The notes: generated from the letters alone by a model not told the origin. Numbered from the stretch's first letter, positions 1 to 6,136 are shown. The stretch: 14,386 nt of DNA from Nanobdellota archaeon (GCA_018816625.1 JAHIVR010000198.1:1-14386), one strand, 5' to 3'. Numbers and translations: made by a program.

Positions 1-175
1 ACTCTATCTTGGCAATGTGGCTAATATAATTAAAGTGTTTGATTTCTATAAGAAAAACAATTGATTTTTACACATAGCCGTTATGCAGTATCTTTGAGTA
101 GTTACACTCTTGTTTTGATAACCTTATCAATCTATTCTATTATGTTAAAACTAAAAATACAACTAAGAGAAAACC

Positions 176-185
176 TTTTTATATC
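176..185 (+). promoter_or_regulatory. TATA box for the 74-residue membrane protein
   Basis: The run TTTTTATATC is centred about 25 bases before the ATG at 205. That is the archaeal TATA spacing for a leaderless transcript, and it decides the start: the same reading frame is open further upstream but a promoter would then lie inside the coding region. Confidence 0.6.
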
Positions 186-204
186 TCAATTAACTAATTC
201 TTCT

Positions 205-429
205 ATGCCAAAAAAAAGAGTTAAAACAAACGGTGAAATGATAAGAGGAAAGAATAGATGTAACCCTTCCGGATGTGGAGCATCTTTTTACGGAGTCGGG
301 TTTATTGGGGCTTTAGTTTACTACCTGTCTACTGCAAGTGGTTTTTGGGCAGGAGTGCTAGGAATATTAAAATCAATAGTCTGGCCAGCCTTCCTTGTAT
401 TCAATCTGCTTAAGTTTATTGGTGCCTAG
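205..429 (+). CDS. Small two-helix membrane protein, DPANN-type
   Basis: This 74-residue protein has a basic, cysteine-containing N-terminus (residues 1-25, Cys19 and Cys24). Two hydrophobic stretches follow, at about residues 26-41 (FYGVGFIGALVYYL) and 46-73 (FWAGVLGILKSIVWPAFLVF). It looks like a two-helix hairpin in the cytoplasmic membrane. From memory, short proteins with this Cys-rich, GFIGAL, ILKxIVWPAFLV arrangement recur in DPANN genomes without a known role. The TATA box at 176-185 supports the ATG at 205 over the upstream in-frame start at 61. Its last 14 bases overlap the end of the convergent acetyltransferase gene. No function can be assigned. Confidence 0.8.
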   Translation: MPKKRVKTNGEMIRGKNRCNPSGCGASFYGVGFIGALVYYLSTASGFWAGVLGILKSIVWPAFLVFNLLKFIGA

Positions 430-1192
430 AAAAACTTTTTTGAAAAATAAACTGGAAATTAGCTAGAGGGTAATCTTTTCTGTATTTTTGTAAGACTCCC
501 TTATCAATCCTAGTAGCTTTTGCTTCTATAATAAAATAATCTCCTTGTTCTATTTCCTTTATTTTTTTAAAATTCCTATATCCTTCTTCTTTATAGTCCT
601 TCTTTTTTACTTGTATTAGTAGAAAGGGTTTGTATCCTATTTTTTTATAAAAAGTAATTGCATCGTCCTGGGCCCCCGCCTTAATTATTTTAAAACCCGT
701 GGCCCTTCTCTCAAATTCGTTAACTAATCTCTTACCAAAATCTCTACCATGAAATCTTGAATCAACAGCTATCTCACTCATTAAAAGGTAATCTTCCCTA
801 GGAAACCCGCAAATAACTCCAACAAGATCTTTATCTAAAAACAACCCTATAAAGAATTTTGGGAATTCTTTAAATTTTTTATGTAAAAATCCCCTGTCTC
901 TTACTCTTTTCTCTCCCAATTCTCTATCTAAAATATCCATTGCTTTTGAAAAATCCTTTTCTGCCAAACCCCTAATTTTTAACTCCGAAAGCAGATCCAT
1001 TTTTTCAAAATCAGAGAAGATAGTTTTTTCTTTTTCATTGAGTTTTTTCTCATCAATACCTTTGAAAAGATTTCTCATAAAATCCTCGTGTTTAAATTCA
1101 ATTTTTAAATCAAGAAGCCTCTTACAATCACATATAAAAATAGCCCCATTATCTTTCCTATACTTAACATGCCTATTTAGAGTTTGAATCAT
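416..1192 (-). CDS. GNAT acetyltransferase with PqqD-like N-terminal domain
   Basis: This protein has 258 residues. Residues 115-190 show a GNAT fold: the acetyl-CoA loop is in RFHGRDFGKRL (146-156, the RxxGxxG motif A) and the late motif is ITFYKKIGYKP (179-189). The substrate is not visible. Residues 1-75 (VKYRKDNG, FICDCKRL, LNEKEK, then LLSELKI) do not belong to GNAT. They resemble the small winged-helix peptide-binding domain of PqqD-like proteins (RiPP recognition element), though this is a judgement from pattern and length. The start codon overlaps the stop of the radical SAM gene by ATGA, so the two are probably translationally coupled and act in one pathway. A leader-binding domain fused to an acetyltransferase would suit acetylation of a modified peptide. 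GNAT membership is firm; the N-terminal domain is tentative. Confidence 0.8.
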   Translation of the reverse strand: MIQTLNRHVKYRKDNGAIFICDCKRLLDLKIEFKHEDFMRNLFKGIDEKKLNEKEKTIFSDFEKMDLLSELKIRGLAEKDFSKAMDILDRELGEKRVRDRGFLHKKFKEFPKFFIGLFLDKDLVGVICGFPREDYLLMSEIAVDSRFHGRDFGKRLVNEFERRATGFKIIKAGAQDDAITFYKKIGYKPFLLIQVKKKDYKEEGYRNFKKIKEIEQGDYFIIEAKATRIDKGVLQKYRKDYPLANFQFIFQKSFSRHQ

Positions 1193-2295
1193 TTTATCAT
1201 CAAATTAAAGTCTTTATTTAATATCTTCTTGAACTTCTCCTGCTCTTTTAATCCAAGCGCATCCCCATTCTTTATGCAAAAAGGAGTGGGAGATTTTCCA
1301 TCCCAAAAATATCTAAAACTCTGGGCAATGCATTTATTGCAATTAGGTAACATTTTGCATCCCTTACATCCAACATCCATATAACTTCTAAACTCATTGA
1401 ATATCTTACCATCCCAGATCTCTTGGAGAGCTTTATCTTTTATGTTCTCAAACTTCATAAATTTCTTTGGAATACAAACTCTGCAAAGAGTACAGGGAGA
1501 AACAGTTCCATCAGAGTGTATCTCACAAAAATTTATTGCTGCGGCACAGCTATAGGCAGAAAGCCCTTTTTTATCCATCTCAACAGGCATGTCTATTATC
1601 CTAACTTTTATTTTTTCTTTTCTTCCTTCCTCTGCAAGATTTTCCCAGAACTTATTGTCAAAATATTCATAAAACTCGGAAAGGAACTTATTGCTATTCC
1701 CCCTTCCTACCGGAATAATGGGTGATATAAACCACCTTGTTGGGTTTATTTTCTTTATTAGTTTTTGAAATTCCTTCATCTTTTTTATGTTCTCTTTATG
1801 CAATACAGTAGAGATGGTCAAAGGTATCTTTTGTTTTTTAAAGAACAAAATATTCTTCATTGTTATCTCAAATATCTTAGGGTTATACTTTCCCTGAGAA
1901 TCCAATCTTACAAAACCATGACTTTTGGAATCCAGACCATCCAAACTTATTTTAACTGCTATTAAATATTCTTTATTCTTAAGAATAAAATCTCTCATAT
2001 TCTTAGAGAAAATGCCATTGGTTGTTAAAACAAAATGAATTCCTTTTTTTGTCAAATAAGATATAATCTCTTTAAAATAAGGAGATTGTGTGGTCTCGCC
2101 GCCAGAAAGATTTACATAAAAAACTCTACAAGCCACCAAATAATCTATTACTTTTTTCCACTCTTCTAAAGTAAGTTCCTCTTTCTGAGGTGTTGAATAA
2201 CTTCCAAAACAGTGTTTACACCTTAAATTACACTTGCTTGTAAGGTTAATATAACAAGAATAAGGAGAAGCATAAACTTTGTTACGAATATCCAT
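1189..2295 (-). CDS. Radical SAM/SPASM peptide-modifying enzyme candidate
   Basis: This 368-residue protein carries the radical SAM cluster motif Cys22-x3-Cys26-x2-Cys29 (CNLRCKHC), followed by the SAM-binding GGE motif (residues 65-67). The C-terminal half is a SPASM domain for auxiliary iron-sulfur clusters: Cys250, 257, 268, 271 and 274 around DGTVSPC, then Cys310, 313, 319, 322 and 340. Enzymes of this layout modify ribosomal peptides (AlbA, PqqE and anaerobic sulfatase-maturase types); heme-biosynthesis AhbC/AhbD-type enzymes also carry SPASM domains. Neighbours favour the peptide role: a 55-residue gene lies 23 bases upstream on the same strand, and the next gene overlaps by four bases and may hold a peptide-binding domain. 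No TATA box is evident in the 23-base gap, so it is probably cotranscribed from the peptide promoter. The exact reaction cannot be read from the sequence. Confidence 0.88.
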   Translation of the reverse strand: MDIRNKVYASPYSCYINLTSKCNLRCKHCFGSYSTPQKEELTLEEWKKVIDYLVACRVFYVNLSGGETTQSPYFKEIISYLTKKGIHFVLTTNGIFSKNMRDFILKNKEYLIAVKISLDGLDSKSHGFVRLDSQGKYNPKIFEITMKNILFFKKQKIPLTISTVLHKENIKKMKEFQKLIKKINPTRWFISPIIPVGRGNSNKFLSEFYEYFDNKFWENLAEEGRKEKIKVRIIDMPVEMDKKGLSAYSCAAAINFCEIHSDGTVSPCTLCRVCIPKKFMKFENIKDKALQEIWDGKIFNEFRSYMDVGCKGCKMLPNCNKCIAQSFRYFWDGKSPTPFCIKNGDALGLKEQEKFKKILNKDFNLMIK

Positions 2296-2318
2296 TTTTC
2301 ACAAAAAAGTTAGACAAA

Positions 2319-2486
2319 TTAAAATTGATTGTGGCTGCAAGGCATTACATCATTTTGAGTTAAAGCCACAAGGCTATATTTCTTCCTGATGTCTACATTA
2401 CCGGCCTCAGAGTCAATTCTTTGTGCAACTCCTGCAGTTCCTGCACTGATGTAACTCTTTGCTTCATTTTTGGACTTGTATTCCAT
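2319..2486 (-). CDS. Candidate RiPP precursor peptide
   Basis: This 55-residue peptide begins MEYKSKNEAKSYISAGTAGV and ends LTQNDVMPCSHNQF. I recognise no family. The start at 2486 is chosen because a TTTATAAA box sits 26 bases before it; the alternative TTG at 2507 would leave almost no room after that box. The first half is charged and helical-looking (leader-like). The last 15 residues hold the only cysteine and the only histidine, next to Asn, Gln and Ser, and are a plausible core. It is the first gene of the cassette, 23 bases before the radical SAM gene. A T-run in that gap (2303-2308) could lower readthrough, so that peptide exceeds enzyme. It could instead be an unrelated small protein; no known precursor motif was seen. 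Confidence 0.55.
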   Translation of the reverse strand: MEYKSKNEAKSYISAGTAGVAQRIDSEAGNVDIRKKYSLVALTQNDVMPCSHNQF

Positions 2487-2507
2487 AATAATTGAAAATT
2501 TATCCAA

Positions 2508-2515
2508 TTTATAAA
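2508..2515 (-). promoter_or_regulatory. TATA box of the radical SAM cassette
   Basis: A perfect TTTATAAA, palindromic and so present on both strands, lies 26 bases before the ATG at 2486. It predicts a leaderless mRNA for the small peptide and is the only clear promoter for the three-gene cassette. Confidence 0.6.
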
Positions 2516-2529
2516 TTTATTGGTATTTA

Positions 2530-2543
2530 AATAAAAAATAAAA
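2530..2543 (-). terminator. T-rich stop signal after the tRNA-like segment
   Basis: On the minus strand the tRNA-like 3' end is followed directly by TTTTATTTTTTATT. Archaeal RNA polymerase stops at such T-runs. The tRNA-Tyr gene of this window has an almost identical run in the same place, which supports the call. It would end transcription of tRNA-Gly before the peptide cassette. Confidence 0.45.
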
Positions 2544-2561
2544 TGCGCGGACAGGGAATCG
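2543..2561. repeat. Direct repeat of the tRNA-Gly 3' end, copy 1
   Basis: These 19 bases match 2627-2645 at 18 of 19 positions (mismatch at 2553 against 2637). The repeated unit is the 3' acceptor strand of tRNA-Gly plus part of its T-arm, with a period of 84 bases. Duplicated tRNA 3' ends are what tRNA-targeting integrases leave behind, but tandem duplication would look the same. No integrase gene is present. Confidence 0.7.
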
Positions 2562-2627
2562 GGCTCCGAATAAATTCGGGCCTAGCACCTGAAACAAGTT
2601 CAGTTACTAAACCAAGGTTCGATTCTA
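2544..2627 (-). other. Degenerate tRNA-like segment
   Basis: Read on the minus strand, this segment has a D-arm-like stretch (TGGTTTAGTAACTGAAC, close to TAGTTTAGTGGTAGAAC of the adjacent tRNA-Gly). It also has a possible loop with TTCAGGT (a CAG anticodon would mean Leu, with a mismatched stem), a strong hairpin CCGAA-TTTA-TTCGG, a T-loop-like CCCGATT, and the acceptor strand TCCGCGC with A as discriminator. There is no matching 5' acceptor strand, the T-stem has one mismatch, and T54/T55 are changed to C. I read it as a decayed tRNA copy or a duplication product rather than a working gene. A plus-strand T-loop (GGTTCGATTC, 2616-2625) does not fold into a tRNA either. Confidence 0.4.
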
Positions 2628-2775
2628 TGCGCGGACCGGGAATCGAACCCGGATCCTAACGTCTTTGCTTTTTTTCTTTCGAGCGAATGCGAGCATTTAC
2701 AGGAAAGGTAGTGTCAGGAAAACCTGGGTTTTCCCACATTGGCAACGTTATGTTCTACCACTAAACTATCCACGC
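2628..2775 (-). tRNA. tRNA-Gly(GCC) with intron
   Basis: The acceptor strands GCGTGGA and TCCGCGC pair over seven positions with one G-U, and the discriminator is A. The D-arm is GTTTAGTGGTAGAAC. The anticodon stem TAACG/CGTTA closes the loop TTGCCAA, with GCC at 2743-2741. The T-arm CCGGG-TTCGATT-CCCGG is perfect. The gene spans 148 bases; removing a 77-base intron after position 37 leaves a 71-base tRNA, so CCA is not encoded. A TATA-like CTTAAATATG lies about 28 bases upstream. The identity is firm. Confidence 0.93.
2663..2739 (-). other. tRNA-Gly intron (77 bases, BHB type)
   Basis: The splice sites fit a bulge-helix-bulge motif. The anticodon stem is the outer helix, loop bases 32-35 (TTGC) pair with GCAA near the intron end, and the three-base bulges are CA^A and AG^A, each cut after the second base. 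This is the canonical 37/38 site for archaeal splicing endonuclease. Inside, an eight-pair hairpin GGAAAACC/GGTTTTCC (2717-2734) forms. The helix beyond the 5' bulge is weak, so the motif is of the relaxed kind. Confidence 0.85.
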
Positions 2776-2797
2776 CTTAAATTTTACAGGATTATTC

Positions 2798-2807
2798 ATA
2801 TTTAAGT
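2798..2807 (-). promoter_or_regulatory. TATA-like element for tRNA-Gly
   Basis: On the minus strand CTTAAATATG is centred about 28 bases before the first base of mature tRNA-Gly, the expected position for an archaeal tRNA promoter. Confidence 0.45.
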
Positions 2808-2835
2808 TTATTGTTTATATGAAAAACTTCATTAA

Positions 2836-2845
2836 GTTTATAAAA
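2836..2845 (+). promoter_or_regulatory. TATA box for the EamA-type transporter
   Basis: GTTTATAAAA is centred about 40 bases before the ATG at 2881. Transcription would start near 2866, leaving a short leader that holds a purine-rich Shine-Dalgarno stretch (AAGGGGGAT, 2866-2874). Confidence 0.55.
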
Positions 2846-2880
2846 TCTTTTTGACTAAAGATAAGAAGGGGGATAAAGAA

Positions 2881-3744
2881 ATGAGTTTTTTATACGGGGT
2901 ACCAATAATTGGTGCGGTAGCTTTGGCAACAGGAACAGTTTTAGAAAAAACAATTCTAAAAGTTAAAAATATAAACGTAAAACAATATCAAACCCTTGGA
3001 TTCTTGGCAATTATTATAACCATGCTTCCCTTTGTGTGGTTTTTATGGAGAATTGAGAGTCAGGCCCTAACTCTAGGGAACCTGGGAATTCTAGGGGCGG
3101 TAGTAATCTTTTCAATAGTAGCAAATCTCTTCACATTTTATTCTATGAAATGGGAGAAAGTGTCTAATCTAGAACCAGCAAAAATACTAGAACCTTTATT
3201 TGTAATAGTTCTTGCAATAATCTTTAGTTTCGTGCTTGATTCTAGTTTATATGAAAGAAACCTAAATATTCTAGTCCCAGCAATAATCGCCGGCCTAGCC
3301 CTAGTATTTTCCCACATAAAAAAACACCACCTTAATTTTAACAAATATTTCATCTTTGCAATATTTGGAAGCTTCTTTTTCGCACTTGAACTAGTAATCT
3401 CTAGACTCATCCTAGATTTTTATTCTCCGATTTCTTTTTATTTTATAAGATGCCTCTCTATCTTTGTGATTAGTTTAATTGCCTTCAGACCAAATCTAAA
3501 GGGAGTAAGCACTAAAATAAAATGGCAAATATTAATTGCAGGGGCTATATGGGTTGTCTACAGAGTAATGATTTATTACGGGTATTTACATCTAGGAATT
3601 GCATTTACAACACTAACAATAATGCTTGGACCGGTATTCATATATCTATTTGCATGGAAATTCCTTAGAGAAAAAATTGAAATGAGAAACATTATTGTAG
3701 CGGCAATAATCGTAGCAAGTATTCTTTATGCACTAATAACCTAG
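2881..3744 (+). CDS. EamA/DMT-family membrane transporter
   Basis: This is a 287-residue, almost wholly hydrophobic protein with about ten membrane segments in two halves, the usual length for the drug/metabolite transporter superfamily. Each half ends with the family's characteristic region: LEPLFVIVLAIIF in the first half and LGPVFIYLFAWKFLREKI in the second, where a helix is followed by a charged turn. Such proteins export or import small metabolites by exchange or proton coupling; the substrate cannot be read. The ATG at 2881 is preferred over the in-frame TTG at 2851 because a Shine-Dalgarno stretch ends seven bases before it and the extra residues are hydrophilic. Its stop overlaps that of the convergent 69-residue gene. 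Confidence 0.85.
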   Translation: MSFLYGVPIIGAVALATGTVLEKTILKVKNINVKQYQTLGFLAIIITMLPFVWFLWRIESQALTLGNLGILGAVVIFSIVANLFTFYSMKWEKVSNLEPAKILEPLFVIVLAIIFSFVLDSSLYERNLNILVPAIIAGLALVFSHIKKHHLNFNKYFIFAIFGSFFFALELVISRLILDFYSPISFYFIRCLSIFVISLIAFRPNLKGVSTKIKWQILIAGAIWVVYRVMIYYGYLHLGIAFTTLTIMLGPVFIYLFAWKFLREKIEMRNIIVAAIIVASILYALIT

Positions 3745-3950
3745 GGATCAAAATTAAGTCTTTTTCCAGTAACAATATCATAATAAGTAGCGTTGGAATT
3801 CTCCCCTCCAAATTTTTTCCTACGCCTTATTATTGTATTTCCATCTGTAATATAGTGAAAGAATCTTGTGTCATAAGTATCACTATGTCCCAACCCAACT
3901 CTAACTTCCAGAGGAACTCTTCTACCAAGCAATTCTTTTAATAAAATCAT
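3741..3950 (-). CDS. Small orphan protein, paralogue of its upstream neighbour
   Basis: This is a 69-residue soluble protein of unknown function. It starts with LLGRRVPLEV (residues 7-16) and ends with YYDIVTGKRLNF (56-67). The gene directly before it encodes LIGREPPLVL and FFYDGNGRRAF in the same order and roughly the same spacing, so the two look like products of a tandem duplication. Its ATG overlaps the upstream stop by ATGA, so translation is likely coupled. The pattern of short beta-like strands broken by Gly/Asn turns (YITDGNTIIRRR) suggests a small beta-rich fold. No motif for catalysis or metal binding is present. Confidence 0.65.
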   Translation of the reverse strand: MILLKELLGRRVPLEVRVGLGHSDTYDTRFFHYITDGNTIIRRRKKFGGENSNATYYDIVTGKRLNFDP

Positions 3951-4186
3951 CTTGTAAAAGCCCTCCTGCCATTACCATCGTAAAAAAAGGATTTGTATCT
4001 CAAATTACTCTTAGCAACTATACTATTTGGGCCTTTAACTTCATAAGTCCAAAAAACCCCATAATGAACTCTTTCATTCCCTCGCAGAGATGCCATTATA
4101 TTTGAAGAAAGCACTAAAGGGGGTTCTCTTCCAATAAGCCTTAATGGATCTGTAACATCCAGTATTCTATTTAATTTTATCTTCAT
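3947..4186 (-). CDS. Small orphan protein, tandem paralogue
   Basis: This is a 79-residue soluble protein, first gene of a two-gene unit. It shares LIGREPPLVL (residues 17-26) and FFYDGNGRRAF (67-77) with the following gene. In the middle, YEVKGPNSIVAKS lines up with YITDGNTIIRRR. It has no membrane segment, no cysteine and no recognised family. A TATA box (TTTAAAAA on the minus strand, 4208-4215) is centred 26 bases before its ATG, which supports a leaderless transcript separate from the thermosome operon upstream, despite only 30 bases between them. Confidence 0.65.
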   Translation of the reverse strand: MKIKLNRILDVTDPLRLIGREPPLVLSSNIMASLRGNERVHYGVFWTYEVKGPNSIVAKSNLRYKSFFYDGNGRRAFTR

Positions 4187-4207
4187 ATTTTAAAAAAAAT
4201 TCTTCCC

Positions 4208-4215
4208 TTTTTAAA
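4208..4215 (-). promoter_or_regulatory. TATA box for the tandem small-protein pair
   Basis: TTTAAAAA on the minus strand is centred 26 bases before the ATG at 4186. It abuts the 3' end of the thermosome gene (4217). The T-run that follows (TTTTTTTT on the minus strand at about 4191-4198) could also end the thermosome transcript. Confidence 0.5.
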
Positions 4216-4216
4216 T

Positions 4217-5839
4217 TTAATCTAATGGACTCATTCCAGACATCCCCATCCCGGGACCAACGTTCTTCATTGAACCCTTCTTTGTATTTGAAGCAATGAC
4301 ATCATCAATTCTAAGAATCATTATAGCCACCTCGCTTGCAGAGCTTATCGCCTGGATCTTTATCTTTAATGGTTCTATTATCCTGGCCTCCAAAACATTC
4401 TCAACCTTGTTTGTAAAAAGATTCAATCCAGCACTCTTCTCTCCTGCATCGTGCCTACTCTTCAACTCTGTTAGAACATCTATAGGGTCTACTCCTGCAT
4501 TCTCTGCCAGAGTAGAAGGAATAAATTCCAAAGCAGAGGCAAACTCCTCAATTGCAAGCTGCTCTCTTCCTGAAAGCTCTTGAGAAAACTCTCTTAATCT
4601 TTTAGCCAGTTCCATTTCTATAGCTCCCCCGCCAGGAACAACCAATCCACTCTCTAAAGAACATATCACATCCCCTAAACCATCTTTTAGTGCTCTTTCT
4701 ATTTCATCTATAACATGACTAGTCCCCCCGTGTATCAAAATTGTAAGAGCCTTTGGATTTTTACAACCACCTATATGTGTAAAGTAATCCTCCCCGTGTT
4801 TAACACTCTCAACTTTTTCAGAATCTCCGAGCTCAAAAGGAGTTAATTCTGAAAGATTTGAAACAATTCTTCCTCTTGTTGCTTTTGATATTTTTTCCAT
4901 ATCACTCTTAGCAACCCTCCTACAAGCATAAATTTCTTCCTTAGCCAAAAGATACTGTGCAAAATCATCAATTCCCTTCTGGCAAAACAAAACATTAGCT
5001 CCAGAAAGTTTTACTTTTTCTATCATGTCCTTTATCACCCTCTCCTCTTCATGTAAAAAACTCTGTAATTGGTCAGGAGTTGATATAGAAATCTTAGTGG
5101 TTATCTCGGGATTTCTTAATTCCAAAGGAAAATCTATCAAGGCTATTTTTGCCCCATTAACTTTTTTGGGCATATCCTGAGAAACTCTTTCTTTATCTAT
5201 AATAACTCCAGAAATAAGCTCCGTATCTTTTATTCCATCTCCCTTCGATTTTTCTATTTTTATATTCTCAATATCTATTTTTCCATCTTCCTGTACTTGT
5301 TTTACTGCCCTAACAATTATGTCTGCAAATCTCTCCCTTGAATCCTCTGCACCCTTCCCGGTCATTGCAGTCATAGCAACCTGTCTCAAAACATCCTCAT
5401 TATCAGAAGTTATTCTCAAAGCAACCTCTTTAAGAATCTCTTGACTTTTTTCTGCAGCCAATCGATAACCCTTAGTTATAACTGTTGGATGTATCTTCTT
5501 ATCCAAGAGCTTCTCGGCATTCTCCAACAATTTACCAGCAATCATAACGGCCGTGGTTGTCCCGTCTCCAACCTCACTCTCCTGGGTTTTAGCAATTTCA
5601 ACCATCATCTTAGCTGCAGGGTGTTCTATCTGCATCTCATCAAGTATGGTTACCCCATCATTTGTAACTATAATCTCCCCTGTAGGAGAAACTAACATCT
5701 TATCCATTCCTTTAGGCCCTAAAGTTGTTTTAACAACCTCTGCAACCATCCTAGCAGCAAGAATATTATTACGCTGAGCATCTTTGCCCATAATTCTTTG
5801 AATATCCTCGGGCATAAGAGTTAAAGATTTATCTGTCAT
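4217..5839 (-). CDS. ths: Thermosome subunit (group II chaperonin)
   Basis: This 540-residue protein is the full length of archaeal Cpn60/TCP-1-type chaperonins. ATP-binding signatures are in order: GPKGMDKM (41-48), TNDGVTIL (59-66), GDGTTT (91-96), the catalytic-type Asp386 in ERALKDGLGD, and VPGGGAIEME (401-410). It assembles into a two-ring, ATP-driven cytoplasmic folding chamber with a built-in lid. The C-terminus is GMGMSGMSPLD, a short variant of the Gly/Met-rich tail that projects into the cavity. The gene starts one base after the stop of an 88-residue gene, so the two form an operon. Whether it is the alpha or beta type, or the only subunit in the genome, cannot be told from the window. 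Confidence 0.97.
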   Translation of the reverse strand: MTDKSLTLMPEDIQRIMGKDAQRNNILAARMVAEVVKTTLGPKGMDKMLVSPTGEIIVTNDGVTILDEMQIEHPAAKMMVEIAKTQESEVGDGTTTAVMIAGKLLENAEKLLDKKIHPTVITKGYRLAAEKSQEILKEVALRITSDNEDVLRQVAMTAMTGKGAEDSRERFADIIVRAVKQVQEDGKIDIENIKIEKSKGDGIKDTELISGVIIDKERVSQDMPKKVNGAKIALIDFPLELRNPEITTKISISTPDQLQSFLHEEERVIKDMIEKVKLSGANVLFCQKGIDDFAQYLLAKEEIYACRRVAKSDMEKISKATRGRIVSNLSELTPFELGDSEKVESVKHGEDYFTHIGGCKNPKALTILIHGGTSHVIDEIERALKDGLGDVICSLESGLVVPGGGAIEMELAKRLREFSQELSGREQLAIEEFASALEFIPSTLAENAGVDPIDVLTELKSRHDAGEKSAGLNLFTNKVENVLEARIIEPLKIKIQAISSASEVAIMILRIDDVIASNTKKGSMKNVGPGMGMSGMSPLD

Positions 5840-5840
5840 T

Positions 5841-6107
5841 TTAAGGAATATCCCATCCCCCGATAGAATTTAGTCGAGCAACTAAATCTGAATCTAATTT
5901 TATCTCGGCAACTGTTCCATCTGGTTTTATATTTAAAATAGTTGTTCCTGCATTAACATAATTTTCCCTTGCTTCTATAAAAACCTCATTACTACTCAAC
6001 CTTTTTTTGTATATAATATTTTTACCTTCACTTAAAACCCCCATGGAACTAACTTTTCTAGACAATTCATCAGATTCATTGTATAAATAAAGGTATCTTT
6101 TTGACAT
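5841..6107 (-). CDS. Orphan 88-residue protein in thermosome operon
   Basis: This is an 88-residue soluble protein of mixed alpha/beta character, beginning MSKRYLYLYNESDELSRKV and ending NSIGGWDIP. I recognise no family. The ATG at 6107 is chosen because a TATA box is centred 25 bases before it; two further in-frame starts (6122 TTG, 6113 ATG) would sit nearer the box. A GAGGGG stretch seven bases before the ATG could serve as a Shine-Dalgarno sequence if the leader is longer than predicted. Only one base separates its stop from the thermosome ATG, so chaperonin translation is likely coupled to it and both share a promoter. A regulatory or cochaperone role is only a guess from that position. 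Confidence 0.7.
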   Translation of the reverse strand: MSKRYLYLYNESDELSRKVSSMGVLSEGKNIIYKKRLSSNEVFIEARENYVNAGTTILNIKPDGTVAEIKLDSDLVARLNSIGGWDIP

Positions 6108-6127
6108 ACACATTCCCCTCAATTCAT

Positions 6128-6136
6128 TTATTTAAA
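6128..6136 (-). promoter_or_regulatory. TATA box of the thermosome operon
   Basis: TTTAAATAA on the minus strand is centred about 25 bases before the ATG at 6107. It stands back to back with the plus-strand promoter at 6166-6173, so about 90 bases serve two divergent transcripts. Confidence 0.5.

Noticed and set aside
2..64. Open frame from the left edge ending in TGA (20 codons, LYLGNVANIIKVFDFYKKNN)
   Set aside because: It could be the end of a truncated gene, but it is too short to tell from chance.
61..204. Upstream extension of the first membrane protein from a TTG
   Set aside because: The TATA box at 176-185 lies inside it, and the ATG at 205 fits a leaderless start.
2545..2633. A plus-strand tRNA (GCGCGGA pairing with TATGCGC, T-loop GGTTCGATTC)
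   Set aside because: The acceptor strand overlaps the T-stem, base 8 is C, and no anticodon loop with U33 forms.
2663..2739. A homing endonuclease or independent gene inside the tRNA-Gly intron
   Set aside because: The intron is only 77 bases and has no open frame of note, just a hairpin.
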